From an uncultured Candidatus Saccharibacteria bacterium (GTDB lineage Bacteria > Patescibacteriota > Saccharimonadia > Saccharimonadales > Saccharimonadaceae), in NCBI GenBank assembly GCA_938036625.1, contig CALHQH010000037.1:26339-90338 (forward strand): a DNA stretch of 64,000 nt, given 5' to 3'. Positions 44,001 to 52,032 of the stretch are shown here, in pieces. Below the pieces are notes generated by a model. It did no database searches, was not told the origin of the DNA, and saw only the letters and a list, made by a program, of their open reading frames with translations. The position numbers and the translations under genes were made by a program. The first letter of the stretch is position 1; every line of letters starts with the position of its first letter.

Positions 44001-44861
44001 ATGACGAAGTTAATTAACTATTCGCTGGCAGGCGTGGCAGTGGCCGCAGCCATGGTGTGCCTGGGTGGTGCGCCAGCTCATGCTACCGAGCAAGAGCTCA
44101 GCGCAGCGCGTGCGGCGTGTAGCACAGTGGTAGGGCAGGTCAAGGCGGCCAAAGCATATGCCTACTGGAAGATGCCGGAGGGCTACCCAGAAGACCACAG
44201 CGCCGACGCGACCAACAGCTTTCGCCAGCAGCATGGCTGGGTGGTAGCCGGCACAGAGGTGTACGACTGGGCATCTAACGAATCATTTGCCAACAGTGGG
44301 CGCTTCGTCTGGGGTAGCAAGACGGTCAACTTTGCGCCAGGCAACTTCTGCTTGAGTAGTGGCAAGACAACGGGTGGCCGCGAGCTCCTTCTCACCTTCC
44401 AAAAGGATGGTAACCTCGTGCTCTATAGCCACACTGGCACGGCCCAGTGGGCATCGAATACTCAAGGTAAGGGTGCACGCCTGGCCTTCCAGGGCGACCG
44501 CAATATCGTCGTATACGACAAGAACGATAAGGCCATCTGGGCATCGAGCTGGCAGTGGAGCACGCCACGCCGCGGTGCCAAGATTGCTCAGCCTGGCCAG
44601 CGCTGGTGGCACGGCTATAGCAAGGCGCAGCAAACACCAGAGTGGTTCCATGCGTCGCGCCGCGTCACAACCAAGCCGCAAGACACTGGCGTGCTCACCC
44701 TGCGTGCCACCGACCGCACCATCGAGGGTATCCCCGAGACCAACTGGGCCTCGCCACAGTACCCACAGCGCGCTACCTATGGCTCGGTAGTGGTAACCAA
44801 CGAAGCACGAGGCGATGGCATACGAAACCACGTCAACATCGTTGGGACGTTCGACAACTAA
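44001..44861 (+). CDS. secreted bulb-type lectin domain protein (copy 1), 286 aa
   Basis: The signal peptide (SLAGVAVAAAMVCLGGAPAHA) ends near residue 29. The centre carries the mannose-binding lectin pattern QxDxNxVxY twice, as FQKDGNLVLY and FQGDRNIVVY, with KAIWASS after the second, the hallmark of B-lectin (monocot lectin) folds. Flanking regions of about 100 residues are unique. There is no wall anchor, so the protein may be released or held by sugar binding. The AAAGGAGGG ribosome site is strong. A paralogue follows in tandem with its own promoter. Ligand sugar is inferred from the motif only. Confidence 0.85.
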   Translation: MTKLINYSLAGVAVAAAMVCLGGAPAHATEQELSAARAACSTVVGQVKAAKAYAYWKMPEGYPEDHSADATNSFRQQHGWVVAGTEVYDWASNESFANSGRFVWGSKTVNFAPGNFCLSSGKTTGGRELLLTFQKDGNLVLYSHTGTAQWASNTQGKGARLAFQGDRNIVVYDKNDKAIWASSWQWSTPRRGAKIAQPGQRWWHGYSKAQQTPEWFHASRRVTTKPQDTGVLTLRATDRTIEGIPETNWASPQYPQRATYGSVVVTNEARGDGIRNHVNIVGTFDN

Positions 44862-44904
44862 GCAGCGCCCGTCGCGAGTGGGCTAATAGCTCGCTTGGTT
44901 CGCC

Positions 44905-44936
44905 AACCCCGCATCAGATAATGGTGCGGGGTTTTT
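44905..44936 (+). terminator. intrinsic terminator after lectin copy 1
   Basis: AACCCCGCA / TGCGGGGTT stem, nine base pairs, then TTT. Confidence 0.75.
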
Positions 44937-45069
44937 GGTGGGCAAAGTAGCTAGCATCAGAGGTGAGGGGTGGGGGAGAGTAGTATGGTTGCCTCCGTAA
45001 GTGCCGGATTATCTCAGATAGTTGTCAATGATGCATCATTTGTGTCTTTTTTGTTTTATATGCATCGGC

Positions 45070-45075
45070 TATAAT
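45070..45075 (+). promoter_or_regulatory. -10 box of the second bulb-lectin gene
   Basis: TATAAT about 48 nt before ATG 45123, behind the terminator of copy 1, so the two lectins are separate transcripts. Confidence 0.5.
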
Positions 45076-45122
45076 CAACACATAATATTAGCCTAACTCT
45101 TCTCTACAAAGGAGTGATGACA

Positions 45123-46007
45123 ATGAAAAAGTTAGTAATCTACCCGCTGGCCGGCGCGGCAGTTGCGGCCGCATTGGTGTGCTTTGGTGGTGCACAAGCT
45201 GGTGCGACCCAGCGCGAGATCAATGATGCTCGCAATACGTGTAGTGCAATGATCGGCCGGGTCAAAAGCATGAACTCATACGAATACTGGAAGACAACCG
45301 AGGACGGTCGTGGCCTAGGTGCTGCAGGTGGCCCCAAGAATGAATTTTTCGACACCTACCACTGGCAGCTGAGTGGCGGTGAGTATTATGATAAAAAGAC
45401 GAAGGCCGTGTATGAACGCACTAGTATTTTCGAATGGGGCAACAAGACCGTCAACTTTACGCCAAACAACTTCTGCCTGACGACGGGCAAAACCAGCGGT
45501 GGCCGCGAATTTATCCTCACCTTCCAAAAGGATGGCAACCTGGTACTCTACAGCCACACCGGTGCTGCCCAGTGGTCATCCAACACTCAGGGCAAGGGCA
45601 CGCGCCTAGCCTTCCAGAGTGACCGCAATATCGTCGTGTACGACAAGGACAACAAGGCTGTGTGGGCATCCAGCTGGTACTGGACCTTGCCACGCCGCGG
45701 TACCAAGATCAACCAGCCCGGTCAACACTGGTGGGACAAGCGCGCCAAGGCACAGCCAGCACCAGAGTGGTTCCAGGCCTCACGCCGTGTCACGACCAAA
45801 CCGCAAGATAGTGGCTATCTTCGGATGACTGTGGCTGATCGCACCATGAATGATGTTAGTGAAACACATTGGGCTCCAGGCTATAACCGAAACAAGCGGC
45901 GCTACGGCTCGGCAACCTATGGTTGGATGTTTGTCAGTAACTGGGTAAATAACCCTGACGGCACCTCAACTGGCCATATGAATATTGTCGCGTCGTTTGA
46001 TAACTAA
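45123..46007 (+). CDS. secreted bulb-type lectin domain protein (copy 2), 294 aa
   Basis: Paralogue of the gene at 44001 with the same plan: signal peptide (IYPLAGAAVAAALVCFGGA), N-terminal helical part with paired Cys, two QxDxNxVxY lectin motifs (FQKDGNLVLY and FQSDRNIVVY), then the shared WF.ASRRVTTKPQD region. The lectin core is nearly identical in the two copies, while the N-terminal 90 and the C-terminal 60 residues differ clearly. ATG 45123 is preferred, 8 nt after AAAGGAG; ATG 45117 is too close. It is likely a host-surface binding factor by analogy. Confidence 0.85.
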   Translation: MKKLVIYPLAGAAVAAALVCFGGAQAGATQREINDARNTCSAMIGRVKSMNSYEYWKTTEDGRGLGAAGGPKNEFFDTYHWQLSGGEYYDKKTKAVYERTSIFEWGNKTVNFTPNNFCLTTGKTSGGREFILTFQKDGNLVLYSHTGAAQWSSNTQGKGTRLAFQSDRNIVVYDKDNKAVWASSWYWTLPRRGTKINQPGQHWWDKRAKAQPAPEWFQASRRVTTKPQDSGYLRMTVADRTMNDVSETHWAPGYNRNKRRYGSATYGWMFVSNWVNNPDGTSTGHMNIVASFDN

Positions 46008-46031
46008 GCCGCGCTCCGCAGCACATACAAG

Positions 46032-46061
46032 CAACCCCACGCTAGCGATAGCGTGGGGTTG
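46032..46061. terminator. bidirectional terminator between lectin copy 2 and hpt
   Basis: Thirteen-base-pair stem CAACCCCACGCTA / TAGCGTGGGGTTG with loop GCGA. The T-run is interrupted (TTGTTGGG). Confidence 0.65.
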
Positions 46062-46085
46062 TTGGGTGCTAGGTGCCGGGCGTGC

Positions 46086-46622
46086 TTACTGATACACCGC
46101 CGGCTTTAGCACACCAATATACGGCAGGTTGCGGTAGTGCTGGCGGTAGTCGAGGCCGTAGCCCACCACGAATTCATTGGGGGTGGGGATGCCGATGTAG
46201 TCTGCCTGCACATCCACCGTGCGGCGCTCGGGCTTATCTAGCAGGGTGCAGAGCTTAGTGCTGGCGGTGTGGCGCCCGGCAAAGAGTTCAAACAGCGCCT
46301 GGGCAGTGTGGCCCGTATCTACAATGTCTTCCACCAGCAGCACATGCCGGCCAGCCACGTCTGTGTCGAGGTCCTTGAGGATGCGCACATTACCAGTCGA
46401 GGTAAGTTCATCGCCATAGCTCGAAACGTCCATGAAGTCGATTTCCAGCATACAATCCATCGCTCGCACTAGGTCGATCATAAAGGGTGCTGCCCCGCGC
46501 AAAATCCCCACCACCAGCGGATTTTTATCGGCATATTCTTGGCCAAGCTGCTGGCCCAGGCGCGCCACCGCCCGCGCAATATCATCGTTGGTAAAGAGGA
46601 TTGTTTCGATATCATTATGCAT
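46086..46622 (-). CDS. hpt: hypoxanthine phosphoribosyltransferase
   Basis: Salvages hypoxanthine (and guanine) to the nucleotides using PRPP, important for an organism with little purine synthesis. The 178-residue protein has GILRGAAPFMIDLVRAM, the YGDELTSTGNVR flexible loop, the PRPP loop LLVEDIVDTGHT and the base-binding YIGIPTPNEFVVGYGLD region in context. The start at 46622 is chosen because TACAAT ends 7 nt before it on the minus strand; the longer frame has no support. Confidence 0.93.
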   Translation of the reverse strand: MHNDIETILFTNDDIARAVARLGQQLGQEYADKNPLVVGILRGAAPFMIDLVRAMDCMLEIDFMDVSSYGDELTSTGNVRILKDLDTDVAGRHVLLVEDIVDTGHTAQALFELFAGRHTASTKLCTLLDKPERRTVDVQADYIGIPTPNEFVVGYGLDYRQHYRNLPYIGVLKPAVYQ

Positions 46623-46635
46623 AAGGATTATTGTA
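46623..46635 (-). promoter_or_regulatory. near-leaderless promoter of hpt
   Basis: TACAAT (complement of 46630-46635), 7 nt, then ATG 46622 on the minus strand. Confidence 0.6.
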
Positions 46636-46709
46636 GCAGATATGGGGTGTGGGGGCGAATTTTTGGAAGATGATGTGCAGTGAGAAATGCGTGGAGATGT
46701 GAACAATGC

Positions 46710-46721
46710 TACAATACCATT
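46710..46721 (+). promoter_or_regulatory. leaderless promoter of the NUDIX gene
   Basis: TACAAT 46710-46715, 6 nt (ACCATT), ATG 46722. Confidence 0.65.
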
Positions 46722-47291
46722 ATGACACAACGTACCATTCCGCCCCATGCTCGGATGATTCCGCCCGAGGCACAGTGCGTCTTTATGGGCGAGATATTTA
46801 GTGTTTATCAGTGGCCACAGCGACTGTATGATGGCTCAGTGGCGACCTTCGAGATGGTGCGCCGGCCCGATACAGTGTTCGTTATTGCAGTGGATGATGC
46901 GGGCAACGTGCTGGTGAATGATGAAGAGCAGCCAGGTGGCATCGTGCGGCGTGGCCACTTGCCAGCCGGGCGGGTCGACCCTGAGGATGCAACTATCATC
47001 GCGGCGGCACAGCGCGAACTGCGCGAGGAGACAGGCTGGGAGTTTGCCAACTGGCAGCTACTGGAGGTGGTGCAGCCCGAGCCAAAGATGGAGTGGTTCG
47101 TCCACCTTGTGTTGGCCCAGCAACCCGTGCGTTACATGCCACCGCGCTACGATGCAGGCGAGCGGATTACCACTCGAACGACTACCTGGCAGGAGCTTGT
47201 GCAATCAGAGGTGCTACTGCGGCACTTCCCGTGGCTGCGCGATGTTGCCTCGGTGGAGGAGCTTGCGCCGCGCCATAGGGGCAGCCTATAG
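46722..47291 (+). CDS. NUDIX hydrolase, ADP-ribose pyrophosphatase-like, 189 aa
   Basis: Hydrolyses a nucleoside diphosphate linked to another moiety. The Nudix box is PAGRVDPEDATIIAAAQRELREETGWE read in parts: the RELREETG core is intact, while the segment before it is two residues longer than the canonical G-x5-E-x7-REUxEExGU. Preceding strands (VFVIAVDDAGNVLV) and the EEQPGG turn match ADP-ribose pyrophosphatases. The start ATG 46722 is set by the leaderless promoter. It is divergent from hpt with overlapping control regions. Confidence 0.88.
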   Translation: MTQRTIPPHARMIPPEAQCVFMGEIFSVYQWPQRLYDGSVATFEMVRRPDTVFVIAVDDAGNVLVNDEEQPGGIVRRGHLPAGRVDPEDATIIAAAQRELREETGWEFANWQLLEVVQPEPKMEWFVHLVLAQQPVRYMPPRYDAGERITTRTTTWQELVQSEVLLRHFPWLRDVASVEELAPRHRGSL

Positions 47292-47413
47292 GGGGGAGTA
47301 GGGGTGTGGGTATATCTATTCTTATCTAGCGGTGTGGCTAAAACTAGTCGATTACATATACAACAGGGCAAGACAATTGCCTTCTGCGCTTCATACGGTA
47401 TAATAGAGAAATT

Positions 47414-48217
47414 ATGAATCGACCAATCAAACAGATAAAACAGATCAAGCAGCAGGGCAAACTCCTGCGGATTTTTTGGCAGGCATTGGCAGTGGCGACA
47501 GTGGTGGTGAGCGTGAAGTTCGTCCTGCACCGCCTGGGATGGGAGCCGATTGAGCAGAGCTCGCTGCACAATAGCGTCATATCCAGCGTGACCTTTGTGA
47601 TTGGTTTTTTGCTCTCGGCTACGATCGCAGACTACAAAGAGTCGGAGCGAATCCCAGCGGAGTTTGCAGCGCTACTAGAAGATATGTATGATGATGCCGC
47701 GGCGATTCATCAGAGCTATCCGGTATTTGATATCGATGGCTTTCGACGCCAGCTGCATGCTGTGGCCCAAGGGTTCTCGGACGATGTGCGTCACTCAGCC
47801 TATGATGCCCGGCAGGACATCCGGGGTTTGACGCCGTATTTTGCCACGATGGAGCAGGGCAATGTACCGCCCCCCTTCATCGTCAAGCTCAAGCAGCAGC
47901 AGATGGTGCTGCTCCGCCATCGCCACCGGGTGGATTACATCCAGCGGATTCGCTTTATCCCCTCGGCATCTATCTTGGCGCGCTCCATTGTGGTGGCGTT
48001 GCTTGGCCTCTTGCTCATTACTAATATCGACCCATTTGTCGCCAGCCTGACGGTGGTGGGGCTGATTAGCTTCATCTTGGTGTATATGATCATCCTCATT
48101 CATGTCATCGGCACACCCTTCCACAAGGCCGGCAAAACGCGCGACGACGTGAGCCTCTTCCTTATCCACGATGCTGAGGAGTATCTGAGCGGCCCAAGCG
48201 ATGCGGCGAGTAAATAG
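47414..48217 (+). CDS. conserved four-helix membrane protein, 267 aa
   Basis: Four hydrophobic segments: about 23-42, 50-68, 190-206 and 212-236, with a 115-residue charged helical part between the second and third facing the cytoplasm. This plan, and the EFAALLEDMYDDAA helix after the second segment, resembles bestrophin-like/DUF4239 membrane proteins, a loose similarity. TATAAT lies 9 nt before the ATG and there is no Shine-Dalgarno. It is monocistronic. Function is unknown. Confidence 0.65.
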   Translation: MNRPIKQIKQIKQQGKLLRIFWQALAVATVVVSVKFVLHRLGWEPIEQSSLHNSVISSVTFVIGFLLSATIADYKESERIPAEFAALLEDMYDDAAAIHQSYPVFDIDGFRRQLHAVAQGFSDDVRHSAYDARQDIRGLTPYFATMEQGNVPPPFIVKLKQQQMVLLRHRHRVDYIQRIRFIPSASILARSIVVALLGLLLITNIDPFVASLTVVGLISFILVYMIILIHVIGTPFHKAGKTRDDVSLFLIHDAEEYLSGPSDAASK

Positions 48218-48491
48218 GCTGAGCCTAGTGTATCAATAGGGGAGAGATTTAGGAGAAACGGCACTTCTTGTGTGATATGTCTATTATTACGCACCTCGCT
48301 GGAGTGTTACAGGGGTGCTATCGGTCAGGTAAAGCCCGGGCAAGAACGCAAAAATTACCACAATAGCGAATCTTCATGGTTCATCAATGGAATATTAGCA
48401 ACGAAGGATGTTTATTAGAACAAGGGTCTGAGGCTATAACGGCCACTCTTTTTTGCCTATCGGGCATCTAGCTATTATCGCCCAACATTGC
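48218..48491. other. 274 bp of the 315-bp intergenic stretch before the 60-aa gene
   Basis: No gene or recognised RNA is seen. The right end leads into TATAAT 48492-48497, which serves the downstream gene with a leader of about 30 nt. Confidence 0.35.
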
Positions 48492-48532
48492 TATAATAGA
48501 ACTGTACTAACACTAACCATGGAGGATATCAC

Positions 48533-48715
48533 ATGGGACTTACTGACGACATCAAAGCCAAAGCTCAAAAAGTAGCTGATGACGTACAAGACAAAGCCGA
48601 AGAAGTAGCTGAGAAGGCTAAAGACGCTGCAGAAAACGCCGTCGATACCGTAAAGGAAAAGGCAAACGACGCTGAGAATAAAATTCACGAAGTAAAGGGC
48701 AAGATGGATCAATAA
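48533..48715 (+). CDS. small amphipathic helical protein, 60 aa (CsbD/LEA-like composition)
   Basis: The whole protein is one predicted helix made of imperfect 11-residue repeats such as AKAQKVADDVQ and AEEVAEKAKDA, rich in Ala, Lys, Glu and Asp with no aromatic residue. Such composition is typical of LEA-like and CsbD-like stress or membrane-associated helices; no specific family is claimed. It has a TATAAT promoter, a GGAGGA ribosome site and a strong terminator, so it is a well-formed, probably highly expressed single gene. Confidence 0.75.
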   Translation: MGLTDDIKAKAQKVADDVQDKAEEVAEKAKDAAENAVDTVKEKANDAENKIHEVKGKMDQ

Positions 48716-48738
48716 ATCCTGCGTCTTTTATGGCCACC

Positions 48739-48770
48739 AGAGCTGCTCCATATATAGGAGCAGCTCTTTT
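48739..48770 (+). terminator. strong intrinsic terminator after the 60-aa gene
   Basis: AGAGCTGCTCC / GGAGCAGCTCT, eleven base pairs with a 7-nt loop, then TTTT. Confidence 0.85.
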
Positions 48771-48923
48771 GGTGTGAGTGCACATTTGCGAGGCGTTGGC
48801 TACTAGGATATTCCGCAAGCGAGTGGTATACTCTCGCGATAGCCTCACATAAATACCCCACACCCCATAGCACATGCATGCAGGGGGTATTAGCTACCGC
48901 CAGGCCATGCTACACTAAGGAGT

Positions 48924-49655
48924 ATGACGAAACCATTTGTACTGCTGCAGTCGCGCCCTGAGGATGAGGCGTCGGATAACGAATATCAGGCATTTTTGCA
49001 CTTTGGTGGCCTTGCACCGGCAGAGCTTGAGCGAGTGCGCATCGAGGCAGGGCAGCGCCCCACGCAGCCACTTGAGGCCTATAGTGGCGTCTTGATGGGC
49101 GGTGGGCCAGCCAACTTTGCCTACGCTCCGGTTGAGAAACCCACCGAGCAGCGCCAGTTCGAGGCCGTAATGATGCCGCTCCTGCGCGAGATCATTGCTC
49201 GCGATGTGCCATTTCTTGGTGCTTGCCTGGGCGTTGGCGCACTGGTCTCGGCGCTGGGTGGTACGCCGAGCTTTGCGTATGGTGAGGCAATTGGTGCTGT
49301 GCCGATCACCCTCACGCCAGCAGCTAGGGACGACCCACTCCTTGCCGACTTGCCCACTACCTTCGACGGCTTCGTTGGGCACAAAGAAGGAGTGCTCGAG
49401 CCACCAGCTGTCTGCACCGTCTTAGCACGCTCGCGTACCTGCGTGCAGATGCTGCGAGTGGGGCGCAACGTGTATGCCACACAGTTTCATCCCGAGCTCG
49501 ACCCCGAGAGTCTTGCCTTGCGCATTGATATCTACCGCCACGCTGGCTACTGCGCTCCAGATGAGGCCGATACGCTCATTGCCAATGCCCGCCAGCAAAC
49601 CGTCACCGAGCCAGTCAAGATCCTGCGCCGGTTTGTGCAGCGCTACCAGCAGTAA
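48924..49655 (+). CDS. class I glutamine amidotransferase (GATase1) family protein, 243 aa
   Basis: Stand-alone amidotransferase of the GMP-synthase-glutaminase-like group. The nucleophile Cys sits in PFLGACLGVGALV, and the His-Glu pair in ATQFHPELDPES, so the triad is complete. Length is normal for the stand-alone group. The partner synthetase or substrate is unknown, and no biosynthetic gene is adjacent. TACACT lies 7 nt before the ATG and the spacer AAGGAGT could also act as a ribosome site at unusually short range. Confidence 0.88.
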   Translation: MTKPFVLLQSRPEDEASDNEYQAFLHFGGLAPAELERVRIEAGQRPTQPLEAYSGVLMGGGPANFAYAPVEKPTEQRQFEAVMMPLLREIIARDVPFLGACLGVGALVSALGGTPSFAYGEAIGAVPITLTPAARDDPLLADLPTTFDGFVGHKEGVLEPPAVCTVLARSRTCVQMLRVGRNVYATQFHPELDPESLALRIDIYRHAGYCAPDEADTLIANARQQTVTEPVKILRRFVQRYQQ

Positions 49656-50063
49656 GAGCTCTAGGCTCGATTTTACTCATCTTCCGCTTGCTATACTTAT
49701 ACTTCCATCAAGCTATGAATGGCCGACGTATTCGTTATATCGACCGCTAAGAGTTGGAGGAAAGTTAGCTCATGTGATGCACGTATTATTTACCAAATGA
49801 GGTGGTAGGGAAGAGGCTCGCATAGGTAAAAATGGTTTTGATGTAAGAATACGTATTATTTGTCTACTTCTTGTGTAAAAACATACCCCTTAGCCTACAT
49901 AGGCAGTAGGCTATAGCGCAATCTTTAGGTGATAGTCAGAGCTAGATATTAGCTATATCTTGCTTGAGTGTAATTCTATTAAATTCACCTATGAGTCCAT
50001 ATAGGGGGTGGCCTATGGGGTATTGGTAAGAACAGAGGTAATATGACTTGCAAATTATCAATA
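49656..50063. other. 408-bp intergenic stretch with hairpin and short repeats
   Basis: It holds no convincing gene. It contains TAGCCTAC-N7-GTAGGCTA (49891-49913), an 8-bp hairpin without T-run, and two copies of ACGTATTATTT exactly 70 bp apart (49781 and 49851). A TATACT near 49701 precedes an 11-codon frame that I do not count as a gene. Confidence 0.4.
49891..49913 (+). repeat. 8-bp hairpin
   Basis: TAGCCTAC / GTAGGCTA around a 7-nt loop. Not followed by Ts, so not a terminator. Confidence 0.4.
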
Positions 50064-50077
50064 TATCATATATGATA
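50064..50077. repeat. 14-nt perfect palindrome before the gene at 50087
   Basis: TATCATATATGATA runs directly into the AAGGAG ribosome site. It could be an operator or an RNA hairpin that masks the site. Confidence 0.4.
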
Positions 50078-50086
50078 AGGAGCATT

Positions 50087-50629
50087 ATGAAATTATTTGA
50101 AAAAAGTTCAATTCCGAATCACGTACGGATTCATACTGATTCTGTCGTTCCGCCATCGATCAAGCGCTACGACGGTGCGTATACCACACCGGTTAGCCTA
50201 GCAACTGACATACGTCTAGAAGGTGAGGGGCGCAAGCAGCAATTGGTGGTGGATGTCGTCCATACGACGCAGGGGAGCCACAAGGATTTTCTTGATCGAG
50301 GTATCGTGTCAGACTATGGATTTACAACAGCAGCGCTACCTGGCGTGACGGGTGAGATGCGTGGCTGGATGGGCGAAGATGATGGAGTGGTGAATGTCCT
50401 CGCGCTTATTCGGCCGGTTGACGTTGCAAAGAGAGGTATGGTTAATGAGCGGCACAACCCAGAGGTAGTGCGCGCACGGCACATTGGTAAGCTCGCTGCT
50501 ATGGCAATGGCCCAGTACCTGCTCCTTGACAAGCAGGCCGATGCAGATATGACCTTTGATACGAAGATACTGCAAAAAACCATGAACAAGCATAAAAAGC
50601 GTGGTGATGTAGCAATACTCCTGCCGTAA
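50087..50629 (+). CDS. hypothetical protein, 180 aa
   Basis: Not recognised. Start ATG 50087 with AAGGAG 4 nt upstream; in-frame ATGs before it lack a site. A beta-rich first half (LVVDVVHTTQGSHKDFLDRG) leads to EMRGWMGEDDG and a C-terminal helix with PEVVRARHIGKLAAMAMAQYLL. The gene at 54967 shares the M.RGW(M/F).E and P(E/K)..R....G.L(A/V)... (A/V)..L patterns at matching places, which suggests a distant paralogue. No signal or membrane segment. Confidence 0.65.
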   Translation: MKLFEKSSIPNHVRIHTDSVVPPSIKRYDGAYTTPVSLATDIRLEGEGRKQQLVVDVVHTTQGSHKDFLDRGIVSDYGFTTAALPGVTGEMRGWMGEDDGVVNVLALIRPVDVAKRGMVNERHNPEVVRARHIGKLAAMAMAQYLLLDKQADADMTFDTKILQKTMNKHKKRGDVAILLP

Positions 50630-50683
50630 GCTCATGCCTCGCAAGGGGTATAGGCACACTATATTACAAGCCTGTGGAAACAT

Positions 50684-50720
50684 AAGAAGCTCGATAGTTC
50701 ATACGAGCTTCTTTGCTTTT
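50684..50720 (+). terminator. intrinsic terminator
   Basis: AAGAAGCTCG / CGAGCTTCTT, ten base pairs, then TGCTTTT. Confidence 0.75.
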
Positions 50721-50839
50721 GGCGGGGGTAAAGAATCGCTACTCGCGGAGAGGTCAAACTGTTGTGCTTAGCTACTATTGATTGAGAAAATAATCTTCAC
50801 GTAGATACCCTGCCACCCACTGATAGGATAGGGCTACCC

Positions 50840-51214
50840 CTATGCATCAGTGTGACACACTGCCTCAATATTATGCCCGTTTGGGTCGATGAGGAAGGCA
50901 CCGTAATAGTTTGGATGATAGATCGCTCGCACGCCTGGTGCGCCATTGTCCTGTGCTCCTGCTGCTAGGCCAGCTGCATAGAATGCATCAACTGCTGCCC
51001 GCGATGGTGCAGCAAAGGCAAAGTGCAGTGGCGATGATGGCTCGCCTTGCCCAAGCCAAAGTATCCCGGTGTGTTGCATCCGGACTGGGCTGCTAAAGCC
51101 TACGCCATATGATTCGTCAATTGTTTTGGCATAACCTAGCGGTGTCAACACTGCTTCATAAAAAGCCTTACTTGCTTCAATATCGTTGACGATGATGCCG
51201 AAGTGGTCGATCAT
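50840..51214 (-). CDS. VOC (glyoxalase/bleomycin resistance) family protein, 124 aa
   Basis: A small metal-dependent fold made of two beta-alpha-beta-beta-beta units. It begins IDHFGIIVNDIEASKAFYEAVL and ends with the second-unit strand FLIDPNGHNIEAVCH, both typical; His4 and the terminal Glu (NIEAV) are the expected metal ligands. The start has AAGGAGGT 6 nt upstream on the minus strand; the longer frame is not supported. Substrate cannot be inferred. It is alone on its strand. Confidence 0.85.
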   Translation of the reverse strand: MIDHFGIIVNDIEASKAFYEAVLTPLGYAKTIDESYGVGFSSPVRMQHTGILWLGQGEPSSPLHFAFAAPSRAAVDAFYAAGLAAGAQDNGAPGVRAIYHPNYYGAFLIDPNGHNIEAVCHTDA

Positions 51215-51440
51215 GAGGTACCTCCTTGTGATATACCGCTTAGTATGTTGTCTCCCAGTATATGCCACAAATGATGACAGAGGCAATGGCTTCGTAAGGT
51301 GAAATGATAGATAAGTACAGATGGGTGATAGGGGTATGGGTATTATTTTCACCCCTCACTATCACACGCAATGGAATGAATAGTGGTGTGGATAGCTATA
51401 CAGCAATGCAAAAGCGAAGAAAATGACTACCTCACAGTGG

Positions 51441-51494
51441 TCTAGTGTCGGTAAAAAATCTCCACGACTTTTCCACACCATCCTAGACACTAGA
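51441..51494. repeat. 9-bp inverted repeat with 36-nt loop
   Basis: TCTAGTGTC (51441-51449) and GACACTAGA (51486-51494). Confidence 0.45.
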
Positions 51495-51501
51495 TATGGG
51501 C

Positions 51502-51517
51502 ACGCTATATATAGCGT
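51502..51517. repeat. 16-nt perfect palindrome
   Basis: ACGCTATATATAGCGT, self-complementary throughout, 7 nt after the preceding inverted repeat. Confidence 0.5.
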
Positions 51518-51653
51518 AGGTAAGGATAGAACTCTTGATCATAACAGGGGTAGTGATGGTGCGCGGCATCAACATAATGCTGTATTTGGCAAGCACTCCA
51601 CACACCATATGGTATAATTACCTCGATAACCCCATAAACAAGGAGACAAGCAG

Positions 51654-52031
51654 ATGAGTAATTTTCCGGTAGTGCGCGTCGAGCGTGTTGATGTGCGGAA
51701 TGAGAGCGCGTCGAAAATTGACGTGTGGGCACGCATCAAGAATGAGTCCGACCGGCAGGTGAAGGTTGTGAGCTGGGAGTATCTGGGAAATATGCGCAAC
51801 GAGTCGCACACGCTTAACCCGGGGAACACAGTAGATGTGATGCTCTACAGCGGCGCACCCAAGAATTATCCAGACCAAATGTATATCCGCTACGAAGCCG
51901 AGCACGATGGTGGCAGGCATTACTTCTTAGCACGGCACCAGGCGAAGTTTGACGAGCGCTACAATAATGACACCAAGTGGTATCGGCCATCAGACTGGAT
52001 GGAGTTCCAGCGCGTGGATCGCGGTAACTAG
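51654..52031 (+). CDS. hypothetical protein, 125 aa
   Basis: Not recognised. AAGGAG lies 8 nt before the ATG and a TATAAT sits near 51613. The short basic-acidic protein is mainly beta (VVRVERVDVRNESASKIDVWARIKN in part) and resembles a single immunoglobulin-like or C2-like strand set with many Asn and Tyr. No signal peptide. The RNase H gene starts 1 nt after its stop, so the two are co-transcribed. Confidence 0.65.
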   Translation: MSNFPVVRVERVDVRNESASKIDVWARIKNESDRQVKVVSWEYLGNMRNESHTLNPGNTVDVMLYSGAPKNYPDQMYIRYEAEHDGGRHYFLARHQAKFDERYNNDTKWYRPSDWMEFQRVDRGN

Positions 52032-52032
52032 C

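Larger units (their letters stand above)
51215..51630. other. 416-bp intergenic stretch with two inverted repeats
   Basis: No gene with a ribosome site is seen. It carries a 9-bp inverted repeat (51441-51494) and a 16-nt palindrome (51502-51517), described separately. A 64-codon frame at 51423 lacks any start signal. Confidence 0.4.

Noticed and set aside
49714..49749. An 11-codon frame that could be a leader peptide
   Set aside because: It is far from the next gene, has no ribosome site and no attenuator follows.
51423..51617. A 64-codon frame in the stretch before the gene at 51654
   Set aside because: It lacks a ribosome site and promoter and runs through the inverted repeats.
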